This document shows, one piece after another, positions 46,794-57,899 of a stretch of 64,000 bases of DNA. The notes beneath the pieces are model-generated. The model did not search any database, was not told the DNA's origin, and worked only from the letters and a program-made list of their open reading frames with translations. The stretch's first letter is position 1; the number at the start of each line of letters is the position of its first letter. The position numbers were made by a program, and so were the translations under genes. This DNA is from Sorghum bicolor (taxonomy: Eukaryota > Streptophyta > Magnoliopsida > Poales > Poaceae). Location: the NCBI RefSeq assembly GCF_000003195.3, contig NC_012877.2, positions 11,015,106-11,079,105 of the forward strand, in the 5' to 3' direction.

Positions 46794-47793
46794 TGTTAAA
46801 TATAATTTGGGCTTTTAACCCATATTCTATTTGATGATTAATTCAAGGGCCCATAATAAATGCTATAATCAAAATGGTTTAATACCGGATTGATTGTTGA
46901 CCATGTGTTAACTAAACTTAAATAGGTGACCTGTGATAGCTCCTATAGAGAAGTAGATGAAGGAAAATAGGATGCCACACGCGTGCGTGCCGCCGCCGCT
47001 GCCGCCAAGCCGAGCTGTGGCGAGGCGAGGCGAGCGAGCCAGCGAGCGTGTCGTGTCGAGTCGAGTCGTGACGTGATGCGAGCTTGTGAATTCGTTTTGC
47101 CTGATGAAAAAGGAAAGGGAGGAGAATCAGGATCTGACTGTTGTCTAGTTAATGGCAATTGATTGTCATTGATTGCAATAGAATCACACGTTTCCTCTCC
47201 AACCCATATATTCCATCCCCGCATTCTCTTTCCCTGCGCGATCACAACACATCAGTCCTCTCTTCTCATCTCCCTGTCGAGTTGCTCTGGTTCGTCCCCA
47301 TCCTGAATCTCTGCGCGCACAGAGATCCGGAGAGCAGGCCTCCGAAATCAAACGCCTAGCATCGAGACACTTGCTTGGGTGTGCGGACAATCAGGTTTTT
47401 GGGGCACGTCTTCTGCGACTGCTCGCTTTCTCGGATCAGCTACTTCACTGGCTTCTTCCTGGTGGTGACGAGAGATTAGCTACATCGACTTCTTGCCGTT
47501 GGACATTCGCGGGACTGCACTGCGAACATTTTCCTGCATCGACTATGGTCCGCTACTTCAAGCAATGCACTATGTCAACTAGTGCGAATGGAGCCGCCAG
47601 TGCCTTCGGTAGTGGTCCCTCCTAGGTATAATCCTAAACGATTATATTTCTTTTCAGTATGTTTACAGTATTTGCAATGTTTATCTCTAATCTGAGTAGC
47701 GATAAAATTGAACATGTGCACATATATGCCACCACTTTATTATGTGTAATTTTTTGGATTAAATCAAACATTAAAATGTCTAAATTTCTAACA
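46794..47793 (+). repeat. Copia 3' LTR (1000 bp)
   Basis: Starts TGTTAAATATAATTTGGG, ends AAATTTCTAACA and is followed by AACAC. It lacks the 144-bp duplication of the 5' LTR. Confidence 0.92.
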
Positions 47794-48002
47794 AACACAG
47801 TTTGAATCTTGGCGGGATATGTACCATAGGTGGATGTATTCAGAGTTTGATCTTGACGAGAAATATAATAGCGGAAATATATAACCACAGGCCCTGTACA
47901 CTACTACAAAAAAATTTTAGGAGACATTTTGTTTTGGGCCACCGAGGCGGCCGGCTGGCGGCCCGCCTCGGTAAACCTGGGCTGGGCTGCCAGCCGGGCA
48001 AC

Positions 48003-48262
48003 CGTTACGGATAATTCTTTAACCGTGGCGGTCACTGTAACTAAACCGCTACGGTTAATCTCTCGTTAACCGTGACGGTTGTCCTAAGAAAACCGCCTCA
48101 GTTAATACATTAACCGTGGCGGTTGCTTTAGGGAAACCGTCTCGGTTAATCTTTTAACCATGGCGGTCCGCTTAAGCGAACCGTCACGGTTAATGCATTA
48201 ACCGTGGCGGCTGCTTTCACAGCGACCGCCACGGTTAATGGTTCATTAACCGTGGCGGTTGC
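48003..48262. repeat. Subterminal repeat array of CACTA element 2
   Basis: Alternating TTAACCGTGGCGGTT and AACCG(C/T)(C/T)(A/T)CGGTTAA units, about six pairs. The family differs from the ACCGGTGCTAAAGG family of element 1. Confidence 0.85.
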
Positions 48263-48293
48263 TTTAATTTGCCCACCACAGCTAAGGTTGTGC

Positions 48294-48302
48294 CTATAAA
48301 AG
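48294..48302 (+). promoter_or_regulatory. TATA box of the CACTA element 2 gene
   Basis: CTATAAAAG, a close match to the plant TATA consensus, 30 bp after the subterminal array and just before the coding sequence. Confidence 0.6.
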
Positions 48303-51300
48303 CAACACCCCGACCCCTTCTTCTTCCCCGTGGCTCCTTCATTTATTATGCTCGTCGGCCAAAGAAGCTAAAGGAAGGAAGGAACAAGTACAATGAGCCA
48401 CAGACCAAGGAGGCAGAGAAGGCATTGCTCACGATCAAGGCGGCCAAGGAACGAGGGGAGTTCCAACCTCGCAGGGATCACGACGAACTAACCAAGGCGC
48501 TAGGAAACCTCGAGCACCATGGCCGCGTTCGGGGAGTATCCTCGAGGCAGAGCTAGAAGAATGTAGAATCATGGCAGTCCGACGCTGCCTCTTACCACAC
48601 TAGGCAGAGATACAAGGAGGAGATATTCCAGAAAGGCAAAGAAGAGGCCATGAGAGAAATATTCATGGGGACGATACAATATGCTTTCACCAGCACTGAC
48701 CCGAAGATGGTAGAGTTGAGGGCGCAGATGTTCCGACAGGCAAGTGTGCTACCACGACAGGGTGAAGCCGTCGTACAAGGACAAATGGTGATGCGTACCT
48801 CAGAATTCCAAAAGAACCCGGTCGATGAGATCGTGGTGCAAACACTTTGTACGCTTCAGGTGCCCTGGGGTTGGTCGGGAAGGAAGAAGGATATGGCACA
48901 GGGAATGGTACAACCGCATAACCCTAAAGCCATGTACAATGGCAAGCCCATCCAGCCCAACTATGCCTTGGTGGATGTGGCGTGGACACACAATGACTAT
49001 GAGGAGGATGAACTTGACTTTCCGACTAAAGATGGAGTTAGGTTCATTAGCGTCGCGCGTGCTTTGGAACAAGGCAGACATTTCGTTAGAAATGCCGACA
49101 CCAGCATCTCAGCCCTTGCGACCATCATCGTCTCCCCTAGGTGGCCCAAGTGATGACGACGATGATGACAATGGTGGCGAGGGTAACAACAATGTTGGCG
49201 GACCAGACAGTAGTCCTAGACGTACCCCGTGTCCCATCCCTAGCAACCCATCACAAGATAGTTCAGGGGATGCACCGGGCAACGACACACCGCCTCCAAG
49301 CCAAGGCAAACGACAATGTCCACCTGCGCCAAAGAAGGTTGTAGAAGAAGAGGGGGACAAACCTGCTGAACTAACAGAGATGGAATGGGCGGTGTACAGA
49401 ATAGCACAAGAGTATCAGTACACAACAACATTCCAAAGGTATATGCACTAATGGCAACTAAATCTAGCCAATAGATTATGTTACGTTCAATAATGCTAAC
49501 AGACTTCTTGTCTCGATTATAGGGAGCGAACCCCACCGTCAATTTGGCCTCTTTCTCCAGATTCCCCGGATAACTTTGAGAATGGCAAGTTCATGTTGTC
49601 GTTGGGCCAGCTCGTTGTGGAGGAGCCATGGGCGGTTCGGAGGTTCCATCTCTGGTATATGCAAGCGGCAAAATTAGGCATCAAGGAGTTCATTGTGAGG
49701 GTCCCCAAGAAGTACTTCCACTTGGATGAGGATGCTTATTGCCCTGTTGTCTTTCACGACATGTGTAGGCTACTGCGGTGCAAGGATCTAGATGTCGCCC
49801 AAGTCACTCTTTTTGCCCTGTAAGTTTTATAACCCTACATTGCTGTAGGTATGCAAATTCATTACGATGAAGCTAAAAAACTTGTACAACAACTTGTGTT
49901 TGCAGGATGCAATCATATGTGTGCAAGTAACTAGATAAAGATATTATCTACCTATATCCTATGCATATTTCTCAAAGAGCCATCATTGGCTTTGATATAC
50001 CAGACACGGATCCTAGGCTGGTGAAGCTGAAGGGGATGGAGCGAGTGCTAGCTCAGAACTTGATGCAAGGAGAGATCAAATTTAGAAAGATACAATATGT
50101 CTTAGAAGCCATGAAGAAGATCAGGGGAAATGGCTGCATTCTTGCCGCCCACCAGTTTGGGTAAGTCAAAACGATACTTACAATAGCTACTAGGTTTGTC
50201 ACTTGTTATATTCGAAAATTTGAGATGAATATTATTTCAATTGTACAACTTGGGCGTCATGGGCGACTGGATTGTATTTATGATCTATCCTCAAGATGGA
50301 AAGGTTGTCATATTCGACTCCTCGCGACACTCGAACAAAGAAGGATACAAGCATTTCGAAAGTATCCTGCGATAGTAAGTGACGACACACCTCATGCACT
50401 CAAAGTACGTATGAAATTTGTTGTTGACACTAGTAGTTTACATACAGTGCTTACCGAAAGTACGTGGAAGACCCCAACTGCTATGTGACGGTCCTTAATG
50501 CTCACATTTAATCGTCAACTAATCATGGAAAAGGACCGATATGCAACCAACATCCAAAATTAGAGTTTCATCTGACAGAATTCCACGAGTTTTGGTGTTT
50601 ATCTATTTCTGTAGGGGGTTATCAAGAAATACGGAGGAAAGGCCCACACGTCGGGTTTACATAGAGATATTAACGTGCCGTGCAATTTTCTATCATCTAG
50701 AAGACTCCAGAAGCCACGAGAATGAACGGGAGGCCGAGCGGGCCCGGGGGCAGGGCGCCCGCCCTCCTCTGCTGGCCAATCAGCACGAGTCTCGCGGATT
50801 ATGCTCCACCGACCTAATGGATCAAGGATAACCGTTCAATCAATGTTGGTTTGATCCGACGGCCTAGATTCATTTGAAAAGACTATATAAGCAAGCCCCC
50901 CTGGCCCGTGGAGAACATACCTCTTCTACAGAATCACTTAGGGTTTCAATTATTCATCCAAGTAGAGAGGATCCCTCTAGTTCATTTAGTTCTAGTTCTA
51001 GTTCATCTTGTTCTAGTTCTTGTTGTAATCTAGAAAATAGGGAGAGAGAAGAAGGGAGCGGAGGAGGAGCCGGATCTGTCGGATCTTCCTCAACATTATA
51101 CTTTTGCTGCAACTGGTTCGTTCTTCATCGTTCTCCAAGTTCTTCAGTTCATAATTCCTGAGTTCTTTAATTACTTTTATTTACATTCAAGTTATTTATT
51201 GGATTCCCGCTTGCATCAAGTGCTCTAGTCTTTATAACGCTAGAGTAGTAATTAATAGATTAGACATGGTGTTTAGACTTGCAATTACCTGGAATTGCAC

Positions 51301-52171
51301 CCAATCCTGCGGATTGTTGTGGTAGCCCTAGGGTAGTGACAGCCCTAACGGTCGACGTATCCCACCTCGTTCGGATAGGTGTTTGTAGGACCGTAGTTAG
51401 AGCTTCCTAGCCCCCTTCTCATCTCTTTCTGTGGTTAGTGTTCTGATGTCCCGAAATAAATAATCTTTGAAGTAATTCTTGATTTTAGATCAACTAGAGA
51501 ACTCTCAGGAAACTTCCTCTCTTCCCACCAAAAATAATTATATAGTTATCCTTGGGTGATCTTGGATTTTAATTAGTACACTCACGTTCCCTGTGGAAAA
51601 TCGATACTCTGGAATACTCCTGGGTGAAAGCTACATTGGTATCCGTGCGCTTGCGGATTTTTCTATACCCAACACTATGATCGGAGGTCTGAGAAAGACA
51701 AGCAAAAGTATGGCCACAAACTGGTGGTGAGGCGAGACTTCCCGGTACTTACTCCGCCTGCCTCTAGTTCTACTACTACTGATGGTTGTCTTGTAGGGAT
51801 ACTACTACCAGTCATAATTCTCATGTGTTACCTTCATCATGCATGCAGTGCGCTAAGCAACCTGGAGGCTCAGTTCTGTGTGGGTACTATGCTTGTGAGT
51901 ACCTCAGGGCTTGCGGGAATTTCAATAATAGCTGGAGGCAGCTGCAGAAATCCCAAAGTTGGTGGGAAAACGAAACAATTGATCGAAGGAACATCACACA
52001 AACAGTAGCTGACATTTGTAAGTTTGTCACGGATCAATGTTGTCATGTTGACGGACAGTTCTTTTATACCGGGAGCGAGCTAGTGACAGAAGAGAGGTTC
52101 GAGAAGCAACGCAACTGGATAACCAACAATTTAGATATGAACGACTATAGGTTGCTGGATATTTTTGAGTG
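48303..52171 (+). pseudogene. CACTA accessory gene with Ulp1-like protease, interrupted by a solo LTR
   Basis: The 5' part has KALGNLEHHGRVRGVSS, a stop at 48554, then a linker and a domain at 48830-49090 (NYALVDVAWTHNDYEEDELD). Frameshifts lead to an acidic, proline-rich exon ending near 49438. Exon 49523-49819 (FHLWYMQAAKLGIKEFIVRV) and exon 49906-50160 (with a stop near 49930) follow with GT-AG borders. The protease His position reads MGDWIVFMIYP, where family members have HW, so the catalytic His is Asp. The Asp is in VVIFDSS. After the solo LTR the Cys box is present (QPGGSVLCGYYACEYL) and the gene ends at 52171. The exon near 50450-51780 is split by the LTR at CTATG. The gene is not functional. 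Confidence 0.8.
50486..51674 (+). repeat. Solo LTR (1189 bp), Athila-like family
   Basis: The exact duplication CTATG (50481-50485 and 51675-51679) flanks a single LTR, the product of LTR-LTR recombination. It starts TGACGGTCCTTAA, where relatives start TGTTGACGGTCC, so three bases are missing, and ends ATACCCAACA. The first ~350 bp match the LTRs at 56378 and 62701; the last ~180 bp match 52473-52666. A TATATAAG box lies at 50884-50891 and a TTCTAG microsatellite at about 50985-51020. Confidence 0.9.
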
Positions 52172-52472
52172 AACATTATTTTATATGTGCTTTTTATGAA
52201 CATTATGTACATTGATGTAATATGAACATAGTTTGTGACATATATGGACCGTGGAATGATAAAGATGACATATATGGATGTAATATATGTGCTTATCCTT
52301 ATATATTTTGCTGTGTATATGTTTCAATCTAGCAAATTTCGGATTCAATGTGGTCATCCTTTATACATATGTATTTTGCTTTGTATATGTTTCAACCTAA
52401 CAAATTTTGGATTCAAATTTGAAAATAAACTGAAATGAGGTTTTTTTACTCTGGATACACTTAAAGGAGGCG
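52172..52472. other. 3' flank of the CACTA element 2 gene
   Basis: AT-rich, with a ~66-bp direct repeat (TATTTTGCTGTGTATATG near 52303 and TATTTTGCTTTGTATATG near 52371). No gene. Confidence 0.5.
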
Positions 52473-52666
52473 GGCAAGAACTCTCAGGAAACTTCCTCTC
52501 TTCTCACCAAAAATAATTATATAGTTATCCTTGGGTGATCTTGGATCTTAATTAGTACACTCACGTTCCCTATGGAAAATCGATACTCTAGAATACTCCC
52601 GGGTGAAAGCTACATCGGTATCCGTCTGCTTGCGGATTTTTCTGTTTGCGTTTAAAATACCCAACA
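52473..52666 (+). repeat. 3' remnant of a 5' LTR
   Basis: Matches the end of the solo LTR (51494-51674) with about 7 differences and a 12-bp insertion (TGTTTGCGTTTA region), ending ATACCCAACA. Confidence 0.85.
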
Positions 52667-52673
52667 AGCTTTC

Positions 52674-52692
52674 TGGCGCCGTTGTCGAGGAA
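52674..52692 (+). other. Primer binding site
   Basis: TGGCGCCGTTGTCGAGGAA, eight bases after the LTR; same class as at 44443 and 57749 with two changes in the distal half. Confidence 0.75.
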
Positions 52693-52834
52693 CGGTAGCT
52701 GTGCTAGTTTCGAACCAAGTCGTCCTTGTATCCTTTTTCTTTTCCTTTTTTTACCACACTCACCTTACCATTTTCTGGGCAAGTTATTTCAGGAGCACAG
52801 CTTGGGCTAGGTTCACAAGCCTTAGCAAATAGCC

Positions 52835-54355
52835 ATGATTCAGGAGCAACCCTTCTCTGGGCAAGTAGATGAAGATCCATACACCCACCTTAGAGAATTC
52901 GAGCAGTTGTGCTCTTGCCGATCTATTTCCGGCATGACACATGAAACCCTTAAATGGAAGTTATTTCCGTTCTCCCTTTTGGGAAGAGCAAAAAAGTGGT
53001 ATGCTCATTCTGTAGGAGGCGTTAATGGAAATTGGGATGAACTTCGGGACAACTTTTGTCTCGCTTTCTTCCCACTTTTTCGAATCGCTGACCTTAGAAT
53101 CGAAATTCTTACATTCAAACAAAGAGAGAAGGAAACTTTAGGAGCAGCTTGGGCTAGGTTCACAAGCCTTAGCAATTCTGGTCTAAACCTTGCCCTGCCT
53201 AACCATGTATTGTACTACTACTTTTATCGTGGTCTAAACATGGAAGCTGCTCTTCACCTCGACATTGCTTCAGGAGGCTCATTCACACACAAACTCACAG
53301 ATGAGGGGAGAGCTATCCTAGAGAGAATTCTTGAAAATACCCCTTACACAGGCATTTATGATGAGTTTCCTCAAGAAGAAAAAGAAGTCGAGCCTGATCC
53401 TAAACCAAAAGATGAGGAACTTGCAACCGAGTTAGAAATTCCACCTGACCCATCCATTAATTTGGTTGTAGAGAAACCTCCTGATAAGGGAATGCAAAAC
53501 CAACTAAGGGATGATGAACCACCACCTTTAGAGCATCCCTTTGAATTCAAGGAAGATTTTTTTGAAGATTATGGAAACACCTCGAATTTTCCTATCCAAA
53601 CTCGACCTCTAGCAGGGACCACTCAATCCGTTCTAAGAGTAGAACCTTTTGACATAGAACACATCAAAAGCCTTTCGGCTATTATGAGTTATGAATGGCT
53701 AACAGAAGCAGAGCTGTCTCATGAGGTAGCTCGAATCATCACTCCTTCAACCATTCTTCTGTGCCAAATTAGAGGGTCCGCTAGGAAGGTCGACTACAAT
53801 CCATATGTTGGGATAAATGTTATTTCCAAGGAGTTAGCTGACACTCTTTATCCCAACGAGTCCATAACCCCATCCCAAAAACTTTTACAAAGTCCATCTA
53901 GATTAATTCTAGAAAGCCATGGGGTATTAAGGGCAGTTCTTGTTAGAATCAAGGACTCTGGAATATGTCTAGATTTTCACATTTTTGACATACCAGAGAA
54001 TCCTCTCTTGATTGACAGACCAATCATGAAACTTCTACAAGAACAACCACAACGAGGTCATTTAGACTTCAAGGTTGGGAATTCCACTATTGTTGTTCCT
54101 CTTGCTAGATCAATTAACACGATAGTGGAACCCAAACTTGAACCAGGTCCTATTGAGGAGATCTTAATGGTGACTCAAGAGGAGATGGCCCAACCATTCT
54201 TTAATCATGAACACTTTGTTCAAGAAGAAGAAGAGTTGGTAGAACCCGATGAGCTAGACAAAAATGAACAACCTTCACCTCCTTCAATAGAGTTAAAACC
54301 TCTTACTTCTGGCCTTAGATATGTCTTTATGCACAAAACCCAAAAACTCCAGTAA
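52835..54355 (+). CDS. Athila-lineage gag with protease-like domain (open frame)
   Basis: An intact frame of 506 codons starting MIQEQPFSGQVDEDPYTHL. Residues about 1-160 are the retrotransposon gag domain (KLFPFSLLGRAKKWY, ILTFKQREKETLGAAWARF). An acidic linker follows. Residues about 310-430 resemble a retropepsin fold, but the active-site region reads VDYNPYVGINVISKEL instead of the D-[ST]-G core, with the later hydrophobic LLIDRPIMKLL block present. No zinc knuckle is seen. It ends at 54353-54355; pol continues in another frame. If translated it could still form particles. Confidence 0.85.
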   Translation: MIQEQPFSGQVDEDPYTHLREFEQLCSCRSISGMTHETLKWKLFPFSLLGRAKKWYAHSVGGVNGNWDELRDNFCLAFFPLFRIADLRIEILTFKQREKETLGAAWARFTSLSNSGLNLALPNHVLYYYFYRGLNMEAALHLDIASGGSFTHKLTDEGRAILERILENTPYTGIYDEFPQEEKEVEPDPKPKDEELATELEIPPDPSINLVVEKPPDKGMQNQLRDDEPPPLEHPFEFKEDFFEDYGNTSNFPIQTRPLAGTTQSVLRVEPFDIEHIKSLSAIMSYEWLTEAELSHEVARIITPSTILLCQIRGSARKVDYNPYVGINVISKELADTLYPNESITPSQKLLQSPSRLILESHGVLRAVLVRIKDSGICLDFHIFDIPENPLLIDRPIMKLLQEQPQRGHLDFKVGNSTIVVPLARSINTIVEPKLEPGPIEEILMVTQEEMAQPFFNHEHFVQEEEELVEPDELDKNEQPSPPSIELKPLTSGLRYVFMHKTQKLQ

Positions 54356-56377
54356 TTATCAGTGACAAGCTTTCTGATTATGAAACACAACAACTTGTCA
54401 CTGTTCTTGAAAGGCATAGATCAGCATTTGGCTACTCTCTCGAAGATCTCACGGGCATTAGTCCCATTCTCTGCACTCATCGTATCCCTATTGATCCCAA
54501 TTTTACACCTTCAAGGGAACCACAACGGAGACTTAACAATGCTATGCGAGAGGTTGTTAAGAAAGAGGTCCTCAAACTCTATCATGCTGGGATAATTTAT
54601 CCTGTGCCACATAGTGAATGGGTTAGCCCTGTCCAAGTAGTGCCAAAGAAAGGAGGAATGACAGTCGTTAGGAATGAGAAGAATGAACTCATCCCTAAAC
54701 GAATTGTCACTGGGTGGCGTATGTGTGTTGACTATCGAAAACTCAACAAGGCTACAAAGAAATATCACTTTCCGTTACCCTTCATTGATGAAATGTTGGA
54801 ACGGCTTGCAAACCACTCTTTCTTTTGTTTCCTTGATGGTTATTCTGGATATCACCAAATCCCAGTCCACCCAGATGACCAAGAAAAGACTACCTTTAGA
54901 TGCCCGTATGGAACTTATGCATACCGACGAATGTCCTTCGTACTATGCAATGCTCCAGCTTCTTTCCAACGGTGCATGATGTCTATTTTCTCGGACATGA
55001 TTGAGAAGATCATGGAGGTTTTCATGGATGATTTTACCGTCTATGGCAAAACCTTCGATCATTGTTTGGAGAATTTAGATAGAGTCTTGCAGCGATGTGA
55101 AGAAAAGCACTTAATCCTGAACTGGGAGAAATGCCATTTTATAGTTCAGGAAGGAATAGTGCTAGGACATAAAGTGTCCGAACGTGGTATAGAGGTGGAC
55201 AAAGCAAAGATTGAAGTTATTGAAAAACTTCCACCTCCCACAAATGTGAAAGGAATCCGTAGCTTTTTGGGACATGCAGGGTTCTAAAGACGCTTTATCA
55301 AGAACTTCTCTCAAATTGCTAGACCTCGAACTAGTCTCCTAGCTAAGGATGCACCATTCATCTTTGGTGATGAGTGTCATAAATCTTTTCAAACTCTTAA
55401 GAAAGCACTCATCTCAGCCCCGATTATCCAACCACATGATTGGAATCTTCCTTTTGAGATCATGTGTGATGCTAGCGATTTTGCGGTTGGTGCCGTTTTA
55501 GGACAGACCAAGGATAAAAAGCATTATGTCATATCCTACGCTAGCAAAACCTTGTCTAGACCACAGCTCAATTACACTACAACTGAAAAAGAGCTTTTGG
55601 TTGTTGTCTTTGCTATAGACAAGTTTAGATCTTACTTAGTGGGGGCAAAGATAACAATCTATTAAGACCATGCTGCTCTCAAGTACCTCCTCACTAAGAA
55701 AGACGCTAAGCCTCATCTAATTCGATGGATTCTTCTACTCCAAGACTTTAACATAGAAATCCGAGATAGGAAGGGAGTTGAGAATTCCGTAGCCGACCAC
55801 TTGTCTAGGCTTCAATATAAGGAAACACATGACGGGCTTCCCATAAATGACTACCTAAGGGATGACACCCTGCTTAAGATAACACATGCAGATCCATGGT
55901 ACGCAGACATCGTAAACTTTATAGTAAAAGGCTATGTCCCACCTGGTATAAACAAAAGGAAGTTGCTTCACGATAGTCGTTTCCACCTTTGGGATGAGAC
56001 ATATCTTTTCTGAGTCTGTGCTGATGGACTCTTGCGAAGGTGTGTTCCTATGGCTGAGGCTACTCAAATTATGGAAAGATGCCATGCCTCGCCATATGGA
56101 GGACACTATGGAGCATTCCAGACACATGCTAAAATTTGGCAAAGTGGCTTTTTCTAGCCAACGATGTATGAAGATACAAAAGGACTTTGTCAGAAGATGC
56201 CACCGATGTCAAAAACATAGGAATATCAACTCACGAAATGAAATGCCTCTCACAAATAATCTTCAAGTAGAACTTTTCGATGTATGGGGCATTGATTTCA
56301 TGGGGCCATTCCCTATGTCAGGGAATTGCGAGTATATCTTAGTAGCTGTGGACTACGTGTCCAAATGGGTAGAAGCC
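54356..56377 (+). pseudogene. Athila-lineage pol (RT, RNase H, part of integrase)
   Basis: The frame after gag starts IISDKLSDYETQQLV, one base shifted at the A5 run near 54340. RT carries WVSPVQVVPKKGGMTVV, GWRMCVDYRKLNKATKK, FCFLDGYSGYHQIPVH and the catalytic VFMDDFTVYG. Stops are at 55285-55287 (after GHAGF), 55663-55665 and 56011-56013. RNase H has MCDASDFAVGAVLGQ and QLNYTTTEKELLVVVFA. Integrase follows with its zinc region ([25 protein letters not shown]) and the first catalytic Asp in [10 protein letters not shown]. It is cut after DYVSKWVEA by the nested element, so the second Asp and Glu are outside. Confidence 0.9.
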
Positions 56378-57739
56378 TGTTGACGGTCCTTAAGTATCAA
56401 ATTTATCAAATAAACAAAGAAAAGGATCCAAATGAAATCAACATCTAGACTTAGGGTTTTATCTGACAGAATTCCACGAGTTTTGGTGTTTGTCTATTTC
56501 TGCAGGGGGTTATCAGGAAATACGGAAGAAAGGCCCACACGTCAGGATTATATAGAGATATTAATGTACCGCGCAATTATCTTACTCCTAGAAGACTCCA
56601 AAAGCCACGAGAACGAAGCGGAGGCGAAACGGGGCCTGGCCCAGGGTGCCCGCCCACCTCTAGAGTCCAATCAGGAATCTCTTTCGGGATTACGCTCCAC
56701 CGACCTAAAGGATTAAGGATAACCGTTCAATCAATGTCGGTTTGATCCGACGACCCATATTCACTTGGAGGGACTGTAAAACCAGACCCCCTGGCCCCTG
56801 GAGGAGAGAGCCTCTCAACCCTAATTCATTATTCATCAAGGGAGAAGAAGCCTCTGATCAAGCCTAGAGCCACCACGTCAATTAGACATCTAGATTAGCA
56901 TAGCTACATAGGATTAGAACTAGAAGGAGTCAATCTTCGATTGGTTTCCGGATCTGTCAAGAGAATTCTGCGATTGTACCCTATATGCCAGATCGTGGGG
57001 TAGTTCATGATAGTGACAGCTTCATTGATTCTTATATAGTCCCCCTCTCGTGTATTGGGCTGGCAGAACAATATTATTACAGGGGAGTGATTGCTATGTT
57101 TCTCATTTACCTTGATAATATCACTATGCATGGGCGTAATCTTGTCTCACAATGATTGCTAAGTATAATTGCACTAACTATGATATGCTAAACTGTATAG
57201 TTAAGAATAACTTAGGAAATATTCTTGTAGTTCGTTCTAATTCCATGCTAATGACTTGCTAGAATATCTAATTGAGGTGCTTATCATATTTATATGTGGC
57301 TAAGTTATGCTGATCAGATTAATTATCTTTGTCACTATTCATTACTTCATATATCTTTTATGTGACACTTATCCATGTATGAAAGAGTTAGATAAATATT
57401 CTCAATTATACATGCAATGATAGATACTCAATCTTATATTCTATTCTATAATCAACATTGATGATTACTAATCCCTTCCCAGTGGTAAAAATATAAATAA
57501 CGATACCTGGAATACTTCCCGGTTAAAATGCTACATCGGTATTAATCTGTGCGCTTGCAGATCCCATTTGTTATTTATTTAGATGAGCAATTGCATATTT
57601 CAATACCGCGTCTCTCAAGTCATGCTAGGGATGACAACTTGGCTTAAGTGGTATGAGGGATAGGTTTGGCATTTTTGGAACCGTTATCAGAATTAGAAAA
57701 TAAGTCTACTTTTGATAATGATGTTAAGAATACCCAACA
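56378..57739 (+). repeat. 5' LTR (1362 bp) with an internal deletion
   Basis: Starts TGTTGACGGTCCTTAAG, ends ATACCCAACA. Relative to the 3' LTR it lacks 267 bp (63317-63583 of that copy). The TATA region reads CTGTAAAAC at about 56774-56782, where the other LTR has CTATAAAAC. Confidence 0.92.
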
Positions 57740-57748
57740 AGCATTTTT

Positions 57749-57766
57749 TGGCGCTGTTGCCGGGGA
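57749..57766 (+). other. Primer binding site
   Basis: TGGCGCTGTTGCCGGGGA, nine bases after the LTR. Confidence 0.8.
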
Positions 57767-57899
57767 AGGTTGATTACTAATCAGGAATGGATATAGAATT
57801 TCGAGTCATCATTCGCATCACTAATATGATTGAGCTTATCAATTCTCTCATACTGTTTTACCCCGACATTTTCCTATTTTATCTTATGCAGGGTAATGT

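Larger units (their letters stand above)
33036..47793 (+). mobile_element. Ty1/copia retrotransposon, 14.8 kb including a nested 8.5-kb element
   Basis: LTRs of 1079 and 1000 bp are flanked by the exact duplication AACAC (33031-33035 and 47794-47798). Coding order gag, protease, integrase, RT, RNase H gives Ty1/copia. The RT-RNase H region is split at 37534/46048 by a younger Athila-like element with its own GGTAT duplication. Removing the nested part leaves about 6.2 kb. LTRs differ at many sites, so the copia insertion is clearly older than the nested one. Confidence 0.95.
47899..52472 (+). mobile_element. CACTA element 2 (left part; right end not in window)
   Basis: It starts CACTACTACAAAAAAATTTTAGG at 47899 after GTA, followed by a dense array of AACCGTGGCGGTT-type motifs. 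An accessory gene homologous to that of element 1 follows directly, with no TNP2 gene between, so this copy is probably non-autonomous. A solo LTR (50486-51674) lies in the gene. The right terminus is not seen: at 52473 it meets a truncated Athila-lineage element. If that element lies inside the CACTA, its right end should be beyond 64000. Confidence 0.8.
52473..56377 (+). mobile_element. Athila-lineage Ty3/gypsy element, 5' LTR truncated, integrase cut by a nested element
   Basis: It begins with only the last ~194 bp of an LTR, then a primer site, gag-protease and pol up to the middle of integrase. It is cut at 56377 by the element starting at 56378. The rest of integrase and the 3' LTR should lie beyond the window. 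It is the only copy in the right half with RT, and its relatives could supply enzymes for the non-autonomous elements nearby. Confidence 0.9.

Noticed and set aside
54330..54360. Programmed frameshift between gag and pol in the Athila-lineage element
   Set aside because: The A5 run does not form a canonical slippery heptamer in the gag frame, and pol has other stops; a simple frameshift mutation is more likely.
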